A program made the position numbers and the translations under genes. The notes beneath the pieces are model-generated. The model was not told the origin of the DNA, made no database searches, and was given only the letters and a program-made list of their open reading frames with translations. 64,000 nucleotides of DNA. Origin: Glandiceps talaboti (taxonomy: Eukaryota; Hemichordata; Enteropneusta; Spengelidae). Shown here piece after piece: positions 50,186 through 63,125 of this stretch. The stretch is from contig NC_135563.1 in NCBI RefSeq assembly GCF_964340395.1, positions 22,056,151 through 22,120,150 on the forward strand, written 5' to 3'. Position 1 is the stretch's first letter, and every line of letters starts with the position of its first letter.

Positions 50186-50408
50186 AAGGATCCACCAGAC
50201 CCACAGGATATTACAAGAACCCATCAGACCCACAGGATATCAAAAGAACCCATCAGACCCACAGGATATTACAAGAACCCATCAGCCACACAGGATATTA
50301 CAAGAACCCATCAGACCCACAGGATATTACAAGAACCCATCAGCCATTCCGGATATCAAAAGAACCCACCAGACCCACAGGATATCAAAAGAACTCATCA
50401 GCCACACA
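50177..50408. repeat. 29-bp tandem array starting at the NUP107 stop codon
   Basis: Eight units in strict 29-bp register (GGATAT at 50177, 50206, 50235, 50264, 50293, 50322, 50351, 50380). The first unit supplies the terminal codons GGA TAT TAA of NUP107; in later units TAA is TAC or TCA. The array therefore occupies the proximal 3' UTR. Confidence 0.95.
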
Positions 50409-50504
50409 ATTCTTTGATATTGAATGAAAATCTTTATTTTCGGACAAAAATTTCAACAATTACACATGTATGCAGTTAACAATTGGAAAAAAAAGTTTTC
50501 CAGT

Positions 50505-50505
50505 G

Positions 50506-50565
<60 letters not shown>

Positions 50566-50572
50566 ACACACG
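50505..50572. repeat. (CA)n microsatellite in the NUP107 3' UTR region
   Basis: About 65 bp of CA with one TACA interruption. Followed by a (CATT)n run, and flanked by a short duplication of AACAATTGGAAAAAAAA-type sequence. Confidence 0.95.
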
Positions 50573-50873
50573 TATTCCTTCATTCCTTCATTCATTCATT
50601 CATTCAACAGTTGGAAAAAAAACCAAAAGTTTTCCAGCCTTTTGATGATATAAACAAAGCTGTACAAAGTCAAAAAGAAAACTGAATTATTTAAGCGGCA
50701 TTAAAGTGTTCAAGTTATCTTTCACCAGTCTCATAGAGAAATATAAAAAAAAATCAGCAAAATGTACAAATACTTCCAAGTTTATATAAGTTGGCAAATG
50801 TACAACTACTGGTACTTCACAGTTGATGGCATAACAAGGAATAGTTATCTTCCGCTTTATCTGGTCAAGGTGA

Positions 50874-50879
50874 AATAAA
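50874..50879 (+). terminator. Putative NUP107 polyadenylation signal
   Basis: AATAAA about 690 bases after the stop; no earlier canonical hexamer noticed between. Confidence 0.45.
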
Positions 50880-51749
50880 TTTCCATAGTTTCCTCATTAC
50901 GATACAGTAGGAGATTAAATACAAGGTTCATAATGATACTGTGGGAGATTGAATTGATACAAGGCTCATCATTTGGACAATTGTCCATGATTGCTGATTA
51001 ATGATAAAGCTGTCTGTCTCTTTCTTGTACCTCATACAACCTTTAATAACCAAGATCATAAATTTGTGCCAAGTACAGTGTATTCACCAACTATAATTGA
51101 ACCTATTGTCATTTTTCCGCTTTCTCTGCCACTTCATGGAAACTTTATTGCAAAATATATAACATATATCATTGATAGTTATATCAGGTACAGACAGCGT
51201 TACACTGTAACACTCACAAATGTAGTTTATTTGGTAAAGACATAGTCATCTCACACATTGAGTTGGCTGTTTAAGATGACATATTTCGGGTATTGAATGT
51301 GTTGTTTCTAGACTTTGATTGATTATCACTTCAGTGAAACAGAGTTGCAATTACACTCAGGCAATCACTACAGACTTGTGAATAAACACCCAGATTCTCA
51401 ATGAGCAGTGTTTTCAAAGGGGAAAAACGTCGACAATTGATTCAGTTTTGATGATGTTGTTTAGACTACTTTGCACAATACAAAACTATTATCTTGGTTG
51501 TGAGATGTTCTTTTATTTGTATCTGTATAACTGAATTCAAGTCAACTTCTGAATCAGTTTTCATTAATAAAAACATACTATGAAATATTCAAACTTTATT
51601 GATTCACGATTCCTCATTTCACCTGGCTCCATATTGAAGCGAACTACAATGTATATTTGAATCTCTACTTTTCTTGTTATTATTGACAATCTAGAGATAG
51701 AAAGGATCTCTGAACAGTACAATCTTCCTATCCTTAGCACCTGATACGA

Positions 51750-52228
51750 TAGTCTAGCTGCTAGACCTGCCACTGAAAGGTGCATTCGAGGGCATTTAGC
51801 CTGCCTGAGGTCTAGCTAAAGTCATTTTTAGACTAGGCATTCCATTGAGGTGACATGGTCGTAGGCTGGGCGATGTATGGATATATATGTTGACAAACAC
51901 ATGTACGTCACTACTACGTCTTATGGTAATAATTAGTTTGATGAGTGTGTAGACATTGTCATTCACACATTTCAGTTAGTGCATTGGTGGCTATTTTCAC
52001 AAGCCCCTACTTTAAGTGAATATGCATGAAAAAATCGGCCAATTGTTCTCTGTATGCACTAGTCATCAATGGGGTTCTCTGATTGGCCATTATTTTATGT
52101 CCATCATTGTGAGCGATGACTTGGCTAAACCTCGCGCTAAATGTCCTTGATCGCACTTTTCAGGTGCGAAGTGACCTTCAGGCGTTTGTCGTATCGGAAG
52201 AAAGCCCAAAAGTCTATCAGGTAGACTA
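51750..52228. mobile_element. 479-bp TIR element (copy B)
   Basis: Diverged full-length copy of 19056-19571: shared internal blocks are GTTGACAAACACATG/T, TTTGATGAGTGTGTAGAC, GTCATTCACACATTT, GCATTGGTGG and GGTTCTCTGATTGGC. Ends are TAGTCTAGCTGCTAG and its imperfect inverse CTATCAGGTAGACTA. Flanks CTGATACGA / CTGATGACA share the first five bases, perhaps a decayed duplication. Confidence 0.82.
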
Positions 52229-52613
52229 CTGATGACAAAATTGTATCAAGTTACAGAGTTTGCCTGTCTCAAACTATACTAAAACTTTGTACTTATGGCA
52301 AGTGTCCTTGTAATATCATTGTGTGATTCCCCCCCCCCCCTCCTTGGTGTTTAGTTGTAAACAAATTGTTGATCAGGCCAATGATGGCTAGTCTGCTACA
52401 TATACTACACACATGCACTTGTGCAGTAAACTAATAACTTTACCATTTAGAACACAACACAGCTTTATTACCGTGACATTTGAAATCTTATACTGCCGTG
52501 TACTGCAATATTTGAAGCAAAAATATAGCTTTACATACTGTTTAAGAAATCAGAAATAATCTAAAATATGAACTTTGTGTGTGCTTTGATGTGTGTTTTG
52601 CAACAACCCGTGT

Positions 52614-52618
52614 GTGTG

Positions 52619-52661
<43 letters not shown>

Positions 52662-52680
52662 GTGTGTGTGTGTGTGTGTG
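52614..52680. repeat. (GTCT)n / (GT)n microsatellite
   Basis: About eleven GTCT units followed by GT repeats. Confidence 0.95.
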
Positions 52681-53219
52681 CAAAGACAGCTAGATTTATT
52701 TGATAACAGTTTATGTGGGTTTTATTGCTAATTTGTATTTTAAAAAGTTGCATCACGATAAAACCATGATTGTTTTTTGAAATAATTTACAGGAAGAGCT
52801 ACTGTTTTAGGATGATGAAGGTAAACTTAGCAGTGGGTAAATGGTACATGTATGAATTTGTGCTCAAGTTTGTAGACCCAATCCCTGATGTCGATGTTAC
52901 GTTTAAGAGATATTTTAAAGTCCCAGTTTAGATGAGGAGTAGAATCTTCATATGAAATGAAATTGTGTAGAAGGCTATTGAAAAAGTTCATCCAGAGCAA
53001 TGTGAATTCTTGGTACCTGTAAGAGCATTTTACCTTGTGCTAGAATTTTCATGGGAATATTTCTGGGGATGTCTAGATGAGCTCATCTAAACATGCAAAT
53101 TAGGTCTAAAATGTGACTTTTGGTCAAAAGCTTAGTCTCGACAACTGCCTGGTGGATGGGGCTGAAATTAGGCGGGATGCTTCTAGAAGTGTTATTCTGC
53201 AGATGTTGTTGAAGACTGA

Positions 53220-53830
53220 CAAAATTGCCCCTAGCAACCATGGCCACGCCCATAGCAACAGCCAAATGGCAGCATATTTTGCAGATAACATTTGAGTAGA
53301 CAAGTGAATAAACATTCCAAAAAATGTATCCAAATATGCCAAGTAACAAATGCATGCCCTTAGCTACAGCCAAATACCAATGTATTTTGCAGAGATAACT
53401 TATTTGAGAAGGCAAGTGAATAAGTATTCAAAAATGTATGCAAATGCGACTAGCAACAAGGCCACACCAAGGACAACAGTCAAGGATGGTGTATATTGCC
53501 AAGATAAAAGGGATTGGTACGCATGTAGACAAACATCCAAAAAATGATCACGTATATGCCTAGCAACAAGACCACGCCCATAGCAACAGCTAAATTTTGA
53601 TTTAGATGACAAAGCTGAGAATAGGGTGGATAGGCAGGTGGATAAACATTCAAAATATGACTATATACATGCCTAACAACAAGACCATGCCCATAGCAAT
53701 AGCGAAATGATGTAAATTGCAAAGCAAAGATAACAATAGGGGTCATTCATTAGGCAATGGATAAACATTTTAAACAAAATGACATAGTCATTCAGCTACT
53801 AAGATACCACCTCCATAGCAACAGTAACAT
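53220..53830. repeat. ~115-bp tandem array with CATAGCAAC motifs
   Basis: Five to six diverged units, each with a version of CTAGCAACAAGRCCACGCCC followed by ATAGCAACAG and GGATAAACATTCAAAA. The CATAGCAAC blocks resemble RFX X-box half-sites. No coding potential was recognised despite short overlapping ORFs. Confidence 0.8.
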
Positions 53831-56800
53831 GATGGTGTGTACAGCATTAGTAAAACTAGGAATAGATCGACATGTGGATAAATATTTTTCGAAAATTAGC
53901 ACACAAAGTTTACAAGTGTACTATAATGCTATGGGCGTTAACTTATTTTTCCTTGACGTGCCCAAGTGGTAAAATTATATTGCAGGTAGCAAGAATTGAT
54001 TAAATATTAAATTAAATATTTAATATTCAATAATGTATGTTTCACACAAAGAACAGTTCTTGTGTGTGTGTTTTTCAACGTTGTGATGGCTTTAAGATCA
54101 ACCAATGAAGTTGTTGATTGCCAGTGACAATGAAGTTTACCGTACAGGAAATGTGCAGTCAATTGATATTAGCTCTTATCTACAAAAGAAAAAAATCAGT
54201 GCTTTGACCTCTACCCAACAATAATCAGTATGTATTGACTTGAATTGAATTTATTACTGTAAATAATCTTAACTTGAATTGGACTCTGCATCCATTCGGT
54301 ACTCCTACTGGGAAGGCAAAAAACAAAACAAAATAACCCCACCAAATAAGACTATAGTAAGTAGGCTATATCCTCATAAGAGAGCTAGTATTATGAATAT
54401 CTCTGTTAATGTTTTCTATAGATGTCTAGAATAGCATCGCTGCTCCAGTCATTTTTCTAGTGAAAATAACTGGAGGGAAGCTATTTATAGTTAGAACATC
54501 CACCAAAGGTACCAGCACACTAAAGAAACATCTGCTCCACGTGTACTAATTACTCGCAGCGGCTCATCATTCATTTGAAACTGACTACATTGGACACACT
54601 CTACATTTGACAGTCTTTAACATTTAGGATCACTTGCCATAAATTAAATAACCTGAAAAAATAGTTATCAATCGGAACTAATTACATGTAAATTAATAAA
54701 TATACAAATTCTGAAATAAAAATAAAGTGACATTTCATTATCAAAAATACTTGTTTCTACAGTGTGAGGCGTAGTTACTGTCCAGTGACAAAAAGAAATC
54801 TAGTTGTGCATTTATATTATTCTATAAACTGTTTTTCGCTCCCTTCTACATCATTTTCCCTTTGAAATTATGAGGTGTTTTATTTAAAATCTTGGAGTAG
54901 TCTGGTCTTTAGATAATAGAATGTCTAAGGGTAGAGGGACTTTGTATCTTTTTTTCCATATCAGGAAAAAGAAGAAAACCTGCATATAGCCCCTGTCGAA
55001 CTACAGTAAGGACTAACCATTGTTCGTTGTATGCCTGTGTTCTATGTATCATGTTCGCTTCCTTTCGTTTCACTTTACCGAGTTACTTTTCCTTTCGACT
55101 TCCCATGTCAATAGGATATATCGTTCATACTTTTAATTTATTTGGCGAGTATAAGTTATATCAAGGATTCGTTAGCGCATAATATAACCACAACGGTTCC
55201 AGAAAAAAAACCCACAAATAACAAGACATATGCAAGCTAACGATTATTTGGAATACATCAATCGACTTCTTGTATGGGGACCTGACATTTTTCTAAGTAC
55301 AAACAATGAGTACTTATAGCATCGTTCATTCGATAAGCGGACTTGAATTGACATGTACCATATATGGATATATCTCCCATACAGCATGTTATAGGATTTG
55401 GTGTCCATGCCTTTCTGATGACAAGGGGCAGTACTAGAACAATTTCACGATCTTGTTGTTTTCGCCATACAATCATGGGAAGTGTTTGAGTAACCCAAAC
55501 ACTTGATATTAAAGAATGGGGACATTGACTCCACTGGTGGTTAAATCAAAGCCTTGAGTGTTGTTATTGGAGTCTTGTGCATATGCTAACATTTGAAGTG
55601 CAAAGAACAGTTAACATGCGGCATCTGAAGTCTCCAACGCCATCATACAACTGCGACGGAAGTCTGAAAAATACCCAAGCATAAGACACATCATGATACA
55701 CGCCTTGAACGAATAACAACTCGATTGGAGTCTGTATGTGTAGACACCAACAATAGGGAAACACCACAGTGACGGTATACAAACAACAATAACAAAAACG
55801 AAAACGGGAGTGGCGGGGAGGGAGATATAGCTGGTTTAATTATAAGCCATTAACTTAAGCAAACATTGGAGCAATTCTTTAACATTGCACAAATGGAAGC
55901 AGGTAATGGTTGGAGCCAGGCATTAGCAACACATAATAAAAAAGACTGGATAACATTTGGTAAGAATTGTTTGATAAATAATATACAGAATACAGGATAA
56001 TAACTATCAAAAATTAATAAACCTTGATTTAAAAATTGTACAAAGAAATAATAGAAGTTAAACAAATCCTAAATTGTCTAAAATCCCAACTCTGTTGACG
56101 TAAAGTATTCTTCTATATTACTGTTCTCTTTTCGACACTATAAACATTATGGTTAACATACATGTTTTAAACTATGCTGGTGTGAGATTGCTGCAATCGG
56201 CAACTACCTCTTGACTAAACTTGACTTTTTTTTCTGTTCCGTATCAAAACTGGGTTCATGAGCATGATCCCGCTAATACCATAAATTATGTCTATGAGTT
56301 ATAAGGCTCTTGAAACCTAAGGTACAATGAAATATTGTACAAACCTTTCGTATATATATATTATGAAAAAGTACAAATTAAATTTCTATTATTGTCCTTG
56401 TTGCAAAAACATTCTGTAACCCACATAAGACTGTACTGCCTAATTTATTTGTACCCTGTATTTTATTACATTACTTAAATTGCTTTAATATTATTCTATT
56501 CATCTCTGGTGATGTACATTACGTAACGAGTTCAATGCCTTGCAAATATGAAGACATATCTTGTTTATTAAAAAAAACACTGTATCTTAAATTTGCAAAT
56601 TCATTATTACCATGGTAACACCTTACACAGGTATCAATATTAAACTTACTTTACTAACTAAAAAGGAGAGTTACACTATTTCTTAAACCTTAACATGTTT
56701 ACTATTGTATTGAAATGTGTTTATATTAAATGTAAATTCGTTATAATACTATACAAGTGCAATAGCACAGTTTTCATTTCTAATATTACTATACCGATAT

Positions 56801-57469
56801 CTAGGAATAATTAATCAACTGAGGTTTCCTCTATGGATAGGATCGATATTCCTATATACCCTCAAAGTTTGCATTACGTTCAAGACGTACAATTAACTAA
56901 TCACTTCTTCTTTTAAAGTTTAATTTTCCACAAACTACTTTTTCAAAAAAACAAGATGAATTCATAGTGTCATGAACGTAAACTTGCAGCTATTCCTAAT
57001 AACTTAAACTACATATTTTAATATTATGTTTCCCACTCTGATATTTATAATGGTTTAGTTGTATCGGTCTTTTTTCTAGTTTTGGAGTTTAATGCTGTTT
57101 GTATTTACTGGTAAGGTGTCCTATTCGAATGTCTGTTTGTTGTCATTATTAGACTCAACATATGATTAAGGTAATACTGAATTTCGTAAATGTTAGGGTA
57201 TCCATTTTGATATGCATAGTACACGGTGGGATGAAATAGTATTTATGGAAAAGCACATCAAATTTGATAGCATTCTTAGTTTAGGTTTAGACACGAGTTT
57301 AAGAGGTTACTGTTCATTATATAGGTCAGCCAGGTATACCTTCCCCGTTGAGTTCATAACAATATCCGTGGTCAAAGACACGGGGTCAAAACTTAGGATC
57401 CAAGTATTAAAAGTTACTGGTAAATGGTAATACTAATATAACATGCTTGAAATTATTAAGCAGTGGGGT

Positions 57470-57475
57470 TTTATT
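57470..57475 (-). terminator. Putative polyadenylation signal of the Cys-loop channel gene
   Basis: AATAAA on the minus strand, 37 bases past the TAG stop at 57512-57514. Confidence 0.5.
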
Positions 57476-57511
57476 AACGCATCATGCTTGAAAATATACT
57501 ATATAAGATTA

Positions 57512-58287
57512 CTACCACTCAGATAAGAAATGCCGAACATGGTTCCAAAAAACAGCATATATGCACCAGTAGATGATATTAAAAATGATGAACATCACTG
57601 GAAAGAGAATTCTGGACATTTCATCTATTCTTCTTGCTTTGCTAGCCCCCTTGGTTTCTTCTGTTTTCGTTTCCTTCGTTCTCGCAGTCTCAGCTGCCCA
57701 ATGAAATCGATTCCTGACAGGATGTGCTTTTGCTCTCGCGATGTACCATCTTTTTACCCAGTCAGTTTCTTCAGATGCAAAGTCGACAGACCCATTTGCT
57801 ACAGTGGGTATATTTTTTACTTTCTGTGAACAAAATATATTATCTATCTCAGGCAAACATTGTCTCATCTTTAATACTTAGATAAATACTAGATATAAAT
57901 ACTAGTCTACCATGCTCTGTTTGGTACACTAGAAATCAAAAGACCTCATGTGAAGCAATGAAGGGTTTCTTGGGAGAGCAGTTGAATATTAGATAAATAA
58001 ATAGATGACACATTTGTAAAACGAGGACCGGTTATATTTTGAGTTCTACGCTGGAGCGATGTCACAAAATGGTACACAACATTTTCAATTTATCTACATG
58101 TAATTAAAACGTGTCATTATATACATAGACCCTCATATTCCCAGAGTGTGACATCAAAATACAGTAATTCTGACGCCAGAAGTACAATAATATGGTCAGA
58201 ACTCCGATGAATTATTTGTAAACATCAACCTGTACAGTACGATGTTGTTGTTGTTGTTGTTGTTGTTGTTGATGATGATGATGATGC

Positions 58288-58351
<64 letters not shown>

Positions 58352-61300
58352 AAATGCGAAAGTGTAAATCATAATTTTGTGATATAAGACACCTGTGAAA
58401 TAAGCTTTCGGTTATTATTGATGATTTTCTGAGCGCTGTAGCCCCATCACTTCTTGAAATCAATGCGCGTTCATCGTAAAGTTTGACAATATATTTAGTT
58501 TAAAATTGTCATCATAATAGAAATGAAATAGTGGGTCTATGTATATAGCAAATAAATAATCCCCCGGTATTTCTCATTAGTGCTACGTCATTTCATGATT
58601 TCCCTATGTCTGTATCCCTCCGAGCCGATGCCCGGAATACGGCCAACATGAGGGTAATCAGTCGTTGATGACGTAGCACTCATTCGGAATTCCAATACTT
58701 TTATATACCAACGATATTGTCATGTTTTCAAGTTCAACTTTCTTATACGCCTCAAATATACGTTTGACTTTAAAATCTTACCTTTTTCCTCTTTTTGTTT
58801 TTTCTTTCTCTTTCTTCATCACGATCACGTGTTTTCTTTATCAAGTGATAATAATTTACAAAGGCAAACTCCAGCATTGCAGAAAAGATAAAAACTATAC
58901 AAGATGTAGTCCACACATCCATTGCCTGAAAGATGAAAAATAAACCAGACTTGCTGAAAAGTACTATCAGTAGATGAGGATTTAATTTTCAATGTCGTCA
59001 GAGTTTACCAAACCCTGCAAGCAAGGTTAATTATTTCCGTACATTATTTGAATAGTGAGGTCAATTTTACCAAAACAAAAGTTCTCAATGCTGACACAAG
59101 TGGTTATATTACTTTAAATAAACAAGATTATCACCGTTATATAACAGAATATACAATATTGAGCTTGCCATATTTGGTCAAAAATGATTAGACAGATGTG
59201 GGGCTATTTACCGTTGGGTATGAAACAGCTGGTATAGAATTCCTTGTATCAGAAACCCTGGTAGTTGCTGTCAAAATCGTTGTTATCCCAAGACTGACTC
59301 GTGCTGCTGTGGCTTCAGGACGTAACCAAAAAGATACCCATGACAATATTACTAATAGAATAGTTGGGATGTAGGCTGTTAAGACGTAGTAACCCATTTG
59401 TCGATGTATTTTGAAAGATACAGTCAGCTGGGCTCTTTTCTTTACTGAAAAACAAATAGTATATAACATTTCTAATCAAAGTCATCGGCGGGTTTCGAAA
59501 GGAAAACATAATGATATGATTAGAAGATTATTTGGCTTTCATGAAATAAGGGCGTTTCTTTCTTTTTTATTTGGTTCAATGTATGTATGTATGTATGTAT
59601 GTATGTATGTATGTATGTATGTATGTATGTGTGTATGTATGTATGTATGTGTATGCATGTGTGTATGCATGCATGTATGTATGTATGTATGTATGTATGT
59701 ATGTATGTATGTATGTATGTATGGTGATTAACTACTAGAAGTATCTCCAAGGAATTGGGCATGATTCTACGGCCATTCATTGCACGATAAGAAGTTTAAA
59801 CCCCAACAAATCCTTTCTTAGCATGTGACAACATAGCTAGCCCAGCTGACCACATTACAAAATCTCCTATAGAGAAACTTCTTGTTTTCTCACTTCGCTA
59901 TACTCAAACCGTATTCTGAATACTCAAATCTTGGAAATCAATGTCTAAAGTTTAGAGAGTAACAACAGCTGATCAGTGCTGCATAACTTCAAGTAAAGAC
60001 ATGAACGTACATAAATGCTAAAGTTGTCATAGAATAACACTTTATTGTTATGATATGGATACGAAAATAAAACACTGAAGAACAAGAATAATGATTACTC
60101 ACACTCATCAATGTCTGCAACAACTGATGACTTTGTTATAGAATCTAATACAAATTGTGGTAATGTTATCTTTTTATTGTAGTTTAGATCTAGAGGTGGG
60201 TCTCTCCACTTTAGCAGCATACTGTCTGAATTGTGAGCAACTGTATATATGAGGAATTAACAGAAATGATATAACCAATGTTAAATTGAACTGGCATTTA
60301 GATATAATATACAGTGTAATATACAGAGCTTGCCTAAATATAATGGAAAGAAACATACACACCTGGTACGATTTGTTATATTCAAACAACAATAAATACA
60401 TTGATTCTATAATGATATGATTTTTTTTCGAATGGTCATATAAATGAATATATTTATTGAAGTATTAAGTGTGGCAAAATTACATATTGATGATAATAAC
60501 AGTAGCTGATTCCCCCCCCCCCCACCTCCCCCACCCACCCCCACACACACATCAATTTATTTGTATTCAGTGTATCTTGCTCATCATATGCATTTTTGAT
60601 AGACCCCAGCAGGCCACTATATCTTAATAAGTGTCTACTCACAACTGAGCATCGTCAGAGAACAAGTGTGCTCATCCATTGGAAAGTTTATCAGCTTCAT
60701 GTAACAGGAAAGCGTCATGCTAAGTCTGAAATTAAACAAATTTCATCTACCGATTAAAATGCTACATAATGAATGCTTGCTGCAGAAACAACGTCGATGG
60801 GGGATGGCATGCGACAATTCAGTCATTACATAATATGTGCATGAATTCTAGATATGAAAAAAAAATGCTTCAATACCGTCATGATGAACGTGGTTTACTT
60901 TAAATTTAGCTGAAATCGAAGTTGAATTTTCTGAAGTACACTTCTTCCGTTTCTTCTGTCTTTTGGTAAAGGACTTTTACTTCTAATAAATTTGTGAAAT
61001 GATCATGAAAATGACACGGTAAGGAATAGCTTAGCATTTATAAAAACAAAGGATATAATCAGTCCGCCATGTTTTGTAGTTTAAGGTGTTCCAGACTGAC
61101 AATGAGTCCCTATCATATACATCTACACCGGGGCCTACAAGGTGTATGAGGGGAGGGGAATGCGGGGTGTCAATATTTATAAATCGGTTCACGGGCTAGG
61201 GCAGGGCCATATTTTAGAAAATGGGATTAGGGGTGAGTTGCATTTTACTTGACTCCTTGTATTGTCTAGCTTTGCATTATTATTTTTTATTTTAGCATCC

Positions 61301-63125
61301 CATTGCTGCCACAGTTCCTACAGTCCAAGACTGCCACATTGGCTAGGGGTTAAAGTCCATGTCGTCTTCAGGCTGAGTCTTTTCGAAACTGCATCTTCAA
61401 TTATTAGGGTAAACCTTTCTACTCATTTTCATCATGACATGAGTATATCGAACTCAATACTCAGCGATGAATGTAAACTCCTCAATATAGAATATTATAA
61501 GCAGAGTTTGTTACTAACAATGTCGGACTTATTTGGGTTTACAAGTGTTATGCACATACAGCGGTCAACCGAAGTAACGTTTATTACATGTATGATACGT
61601 ATCCTCCACGCCCTCCATCTGAACCATTTTCCAGTAATCATGCCATCATTTCCGTCGAAATATCAATCTTGTCGTTGAATGGTATTATGGTTAATATGCA
61701 GTTTATTCCAAGTTTAGCATTCAACATCTTCAACCAGTTGTTTTATAATGTATATTTATATTCTATTAGTCAATGGTTTTTTTAAATACACCAACACTTG
61801 TTTAAACAATGCAAAACATCTACCTGGCTGTGGACTCATCATGATTTACGATTTACACATTAGTTGTATTACCTTAACCTATAGTTAATTCTTCCATTTG
61901 GCAAAATGCTGAGAGCTCTGTTGTCAGTGATGACTGTGTGATATTGTCCTTTCCTCTCATCATCGAAGTATATGTCTGGTTTCCACACTCTATCGATGAA
62001 ATTTGGAGTGTTAAGTATCAACTTAGTAGAGTTGTGCACCAGACGACTATCAAACCAGTTCATCTTTAAATGCATTGATATTGAATAACCCTAAAAGTAA
62101 AGAAAAGTAATGTCGACCCATTGTACAATGACGTTATGGAAGAAAGAGTGTTGAACTTTGAAATTGTATTGTATTGCAAGTGGTCACAAAAGCGTGAACG
62201 GTAATATACACAAATAGATTCTATTTTTATGGTTTTGTTGTCACTTAGAGTACATCACCGGATTTCATATGTATACATAACAATATGACTACCGCTCTTT
62301 CCATTTTTATTATCTTGTTACTATTTAGTATAAACATATTAAACTTCTTATATAGTGTTTATGTTGATTGCAGTCTTAAAATGACCATGAACATATTCTC
62401 GTTATAAATTATGCTACGAATGGCAATGTTTGAATGCACCCAAAAATTACGGTATATAGAATTATTCATTTTGTTTGCTCTACCGGGATGCTACAAATCG
62501 CACAGTAAATAATAGCTAGGATTAAATTGACATAAGCTGAGTTTATCAACTTTTTTGAAAGTGGCAACACTTACGATAAAACCTAAAGTAAACTATTTTA
62601 GTATGATGTTATTGTCAATGCATGCCTTCTATATCTATTACATTACATGTGTCTTCTGATATTGCTTCAACAGCTGACTCGTAGTAGGGATTTCCTCAAT
62701 ATATTACGTCATCAAATCATTTTTCAGTGCTATCTTAATACCAGGTTTGGGTTCAGCCAATCTAAAGTGATGGTTAAGTATGCTTAATACTGCGAGTACA
62801 GTTTGAATAGACAGCAAAAATTATTTATAAACTCAGCTTGTGCAACTTTATTTTATTTTTCAGGTAGAATAACATATGCAATTCTTCAAATGAAATGGAA
62901 TACAAAATAACAGACAAAGTTTTCAGATCTGGTCCATGTCCATCCTAGAGGCCAATATCCTGTTTAAAATATCACCAAAATGGTGAAATAAACGTTCGTT
63001 GACATTGTAATTCACCATTGTTCGATGAAGTTTGCCATGCCACAGGTGTTAACTTACCATATCTTCTGCCTGGATAGAGTCGACACTGTTTATGTAAATA
63101 CCAACGGATACATTGACAGGAGGGC
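57512..63125 (-). CDS. Anion-type Cys-loop receptor subunit (glycine/GABA-like), 5' partial
   Basis: Seven minus-strand exons: 63125-63058, 62090-61873, 60725-60643, 60240-60103, 59444-59212, 58925-58782 and 57823-57512. All phases agree and give 397 residues to TAG; the signal peptide and first part lie beyond the right edge. Visible in order are [17 protein letters not shown] (beta strand 1), VWKPDIYF, the 13-residue Cys-loop [15 protein letters not shown], and TM1 after [14 protein letters not shown]. The pore TM2 is [16 protein letters not shown], with Ala-Arg at its mouth and Leu at 9', the anion-channel pattern; TM3 follows AMDVW and TM4 precedes the stop. The M3-M4 loop is highly charged. 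The second cysteine pair typical of glycine receptors is absent ([12 protein letters not shown]), so the ligand is unassigned. Exon sizes 68/218/83/138 nearly match vertebrate glycine receptor genes. Confidence 0.92.
58239..58351. repeat. (GTT)n / (GAT)n microsatellite
   Basis: GTT units interrupted by a short GAT block, in the last intron of the channel gene. Confidence 0.97.
58566..58693. mobile_element. ~128-bp inverted-repeat element
   Basis: GTGCTACGTCAT near the left end and ATGACGTAGCAC near the right end are perfectly inverted, and the outer bases pair partly (GGTATTTCTCATTA / CATTCGGAATTCC). In the last intron of the channel gene. Confidence 0.65.
59580..59723. repeat. (ATGT)n microsatellite
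   Basis: About 35 tetranucleotide units with a few GTGT and GCAT variants, in the intron upstream of the TM1-TM2 exon. Confidence 0.97.

Larger units (their letters stand above)
50880..57469. other. Gene-poor spacer between NUP107 and the channel gene
   Basis: No exon could be supported on either strand. It contains the TIR element copy B (51750-52228), a C-tract at 52329, a (GTCT)n array, a fragment of the TTTAAAGG family (about 52916-53010) and a ~115-bp tandem array (53220-53830). From about 54300 to 57450 only AT-rich unique-looking sequence was seen. Small lineage-specific or noncoding RNA genes cannot be excluded. Confidence 0.55.

Noticed and set aside
57212-57430. 72-codon plus-strand frame just beyond the channel gene
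   Set aside because: No recognisable similarity and no neighbouring exon; not enough to call a gene.
61262-61678. 138-codon plus-strand open frame inside the channel gene intron
   Set aside because: No recognisable domain or repeat, antisense to an intron and no supporting splice or promoter features; kept as chance although not disproved.
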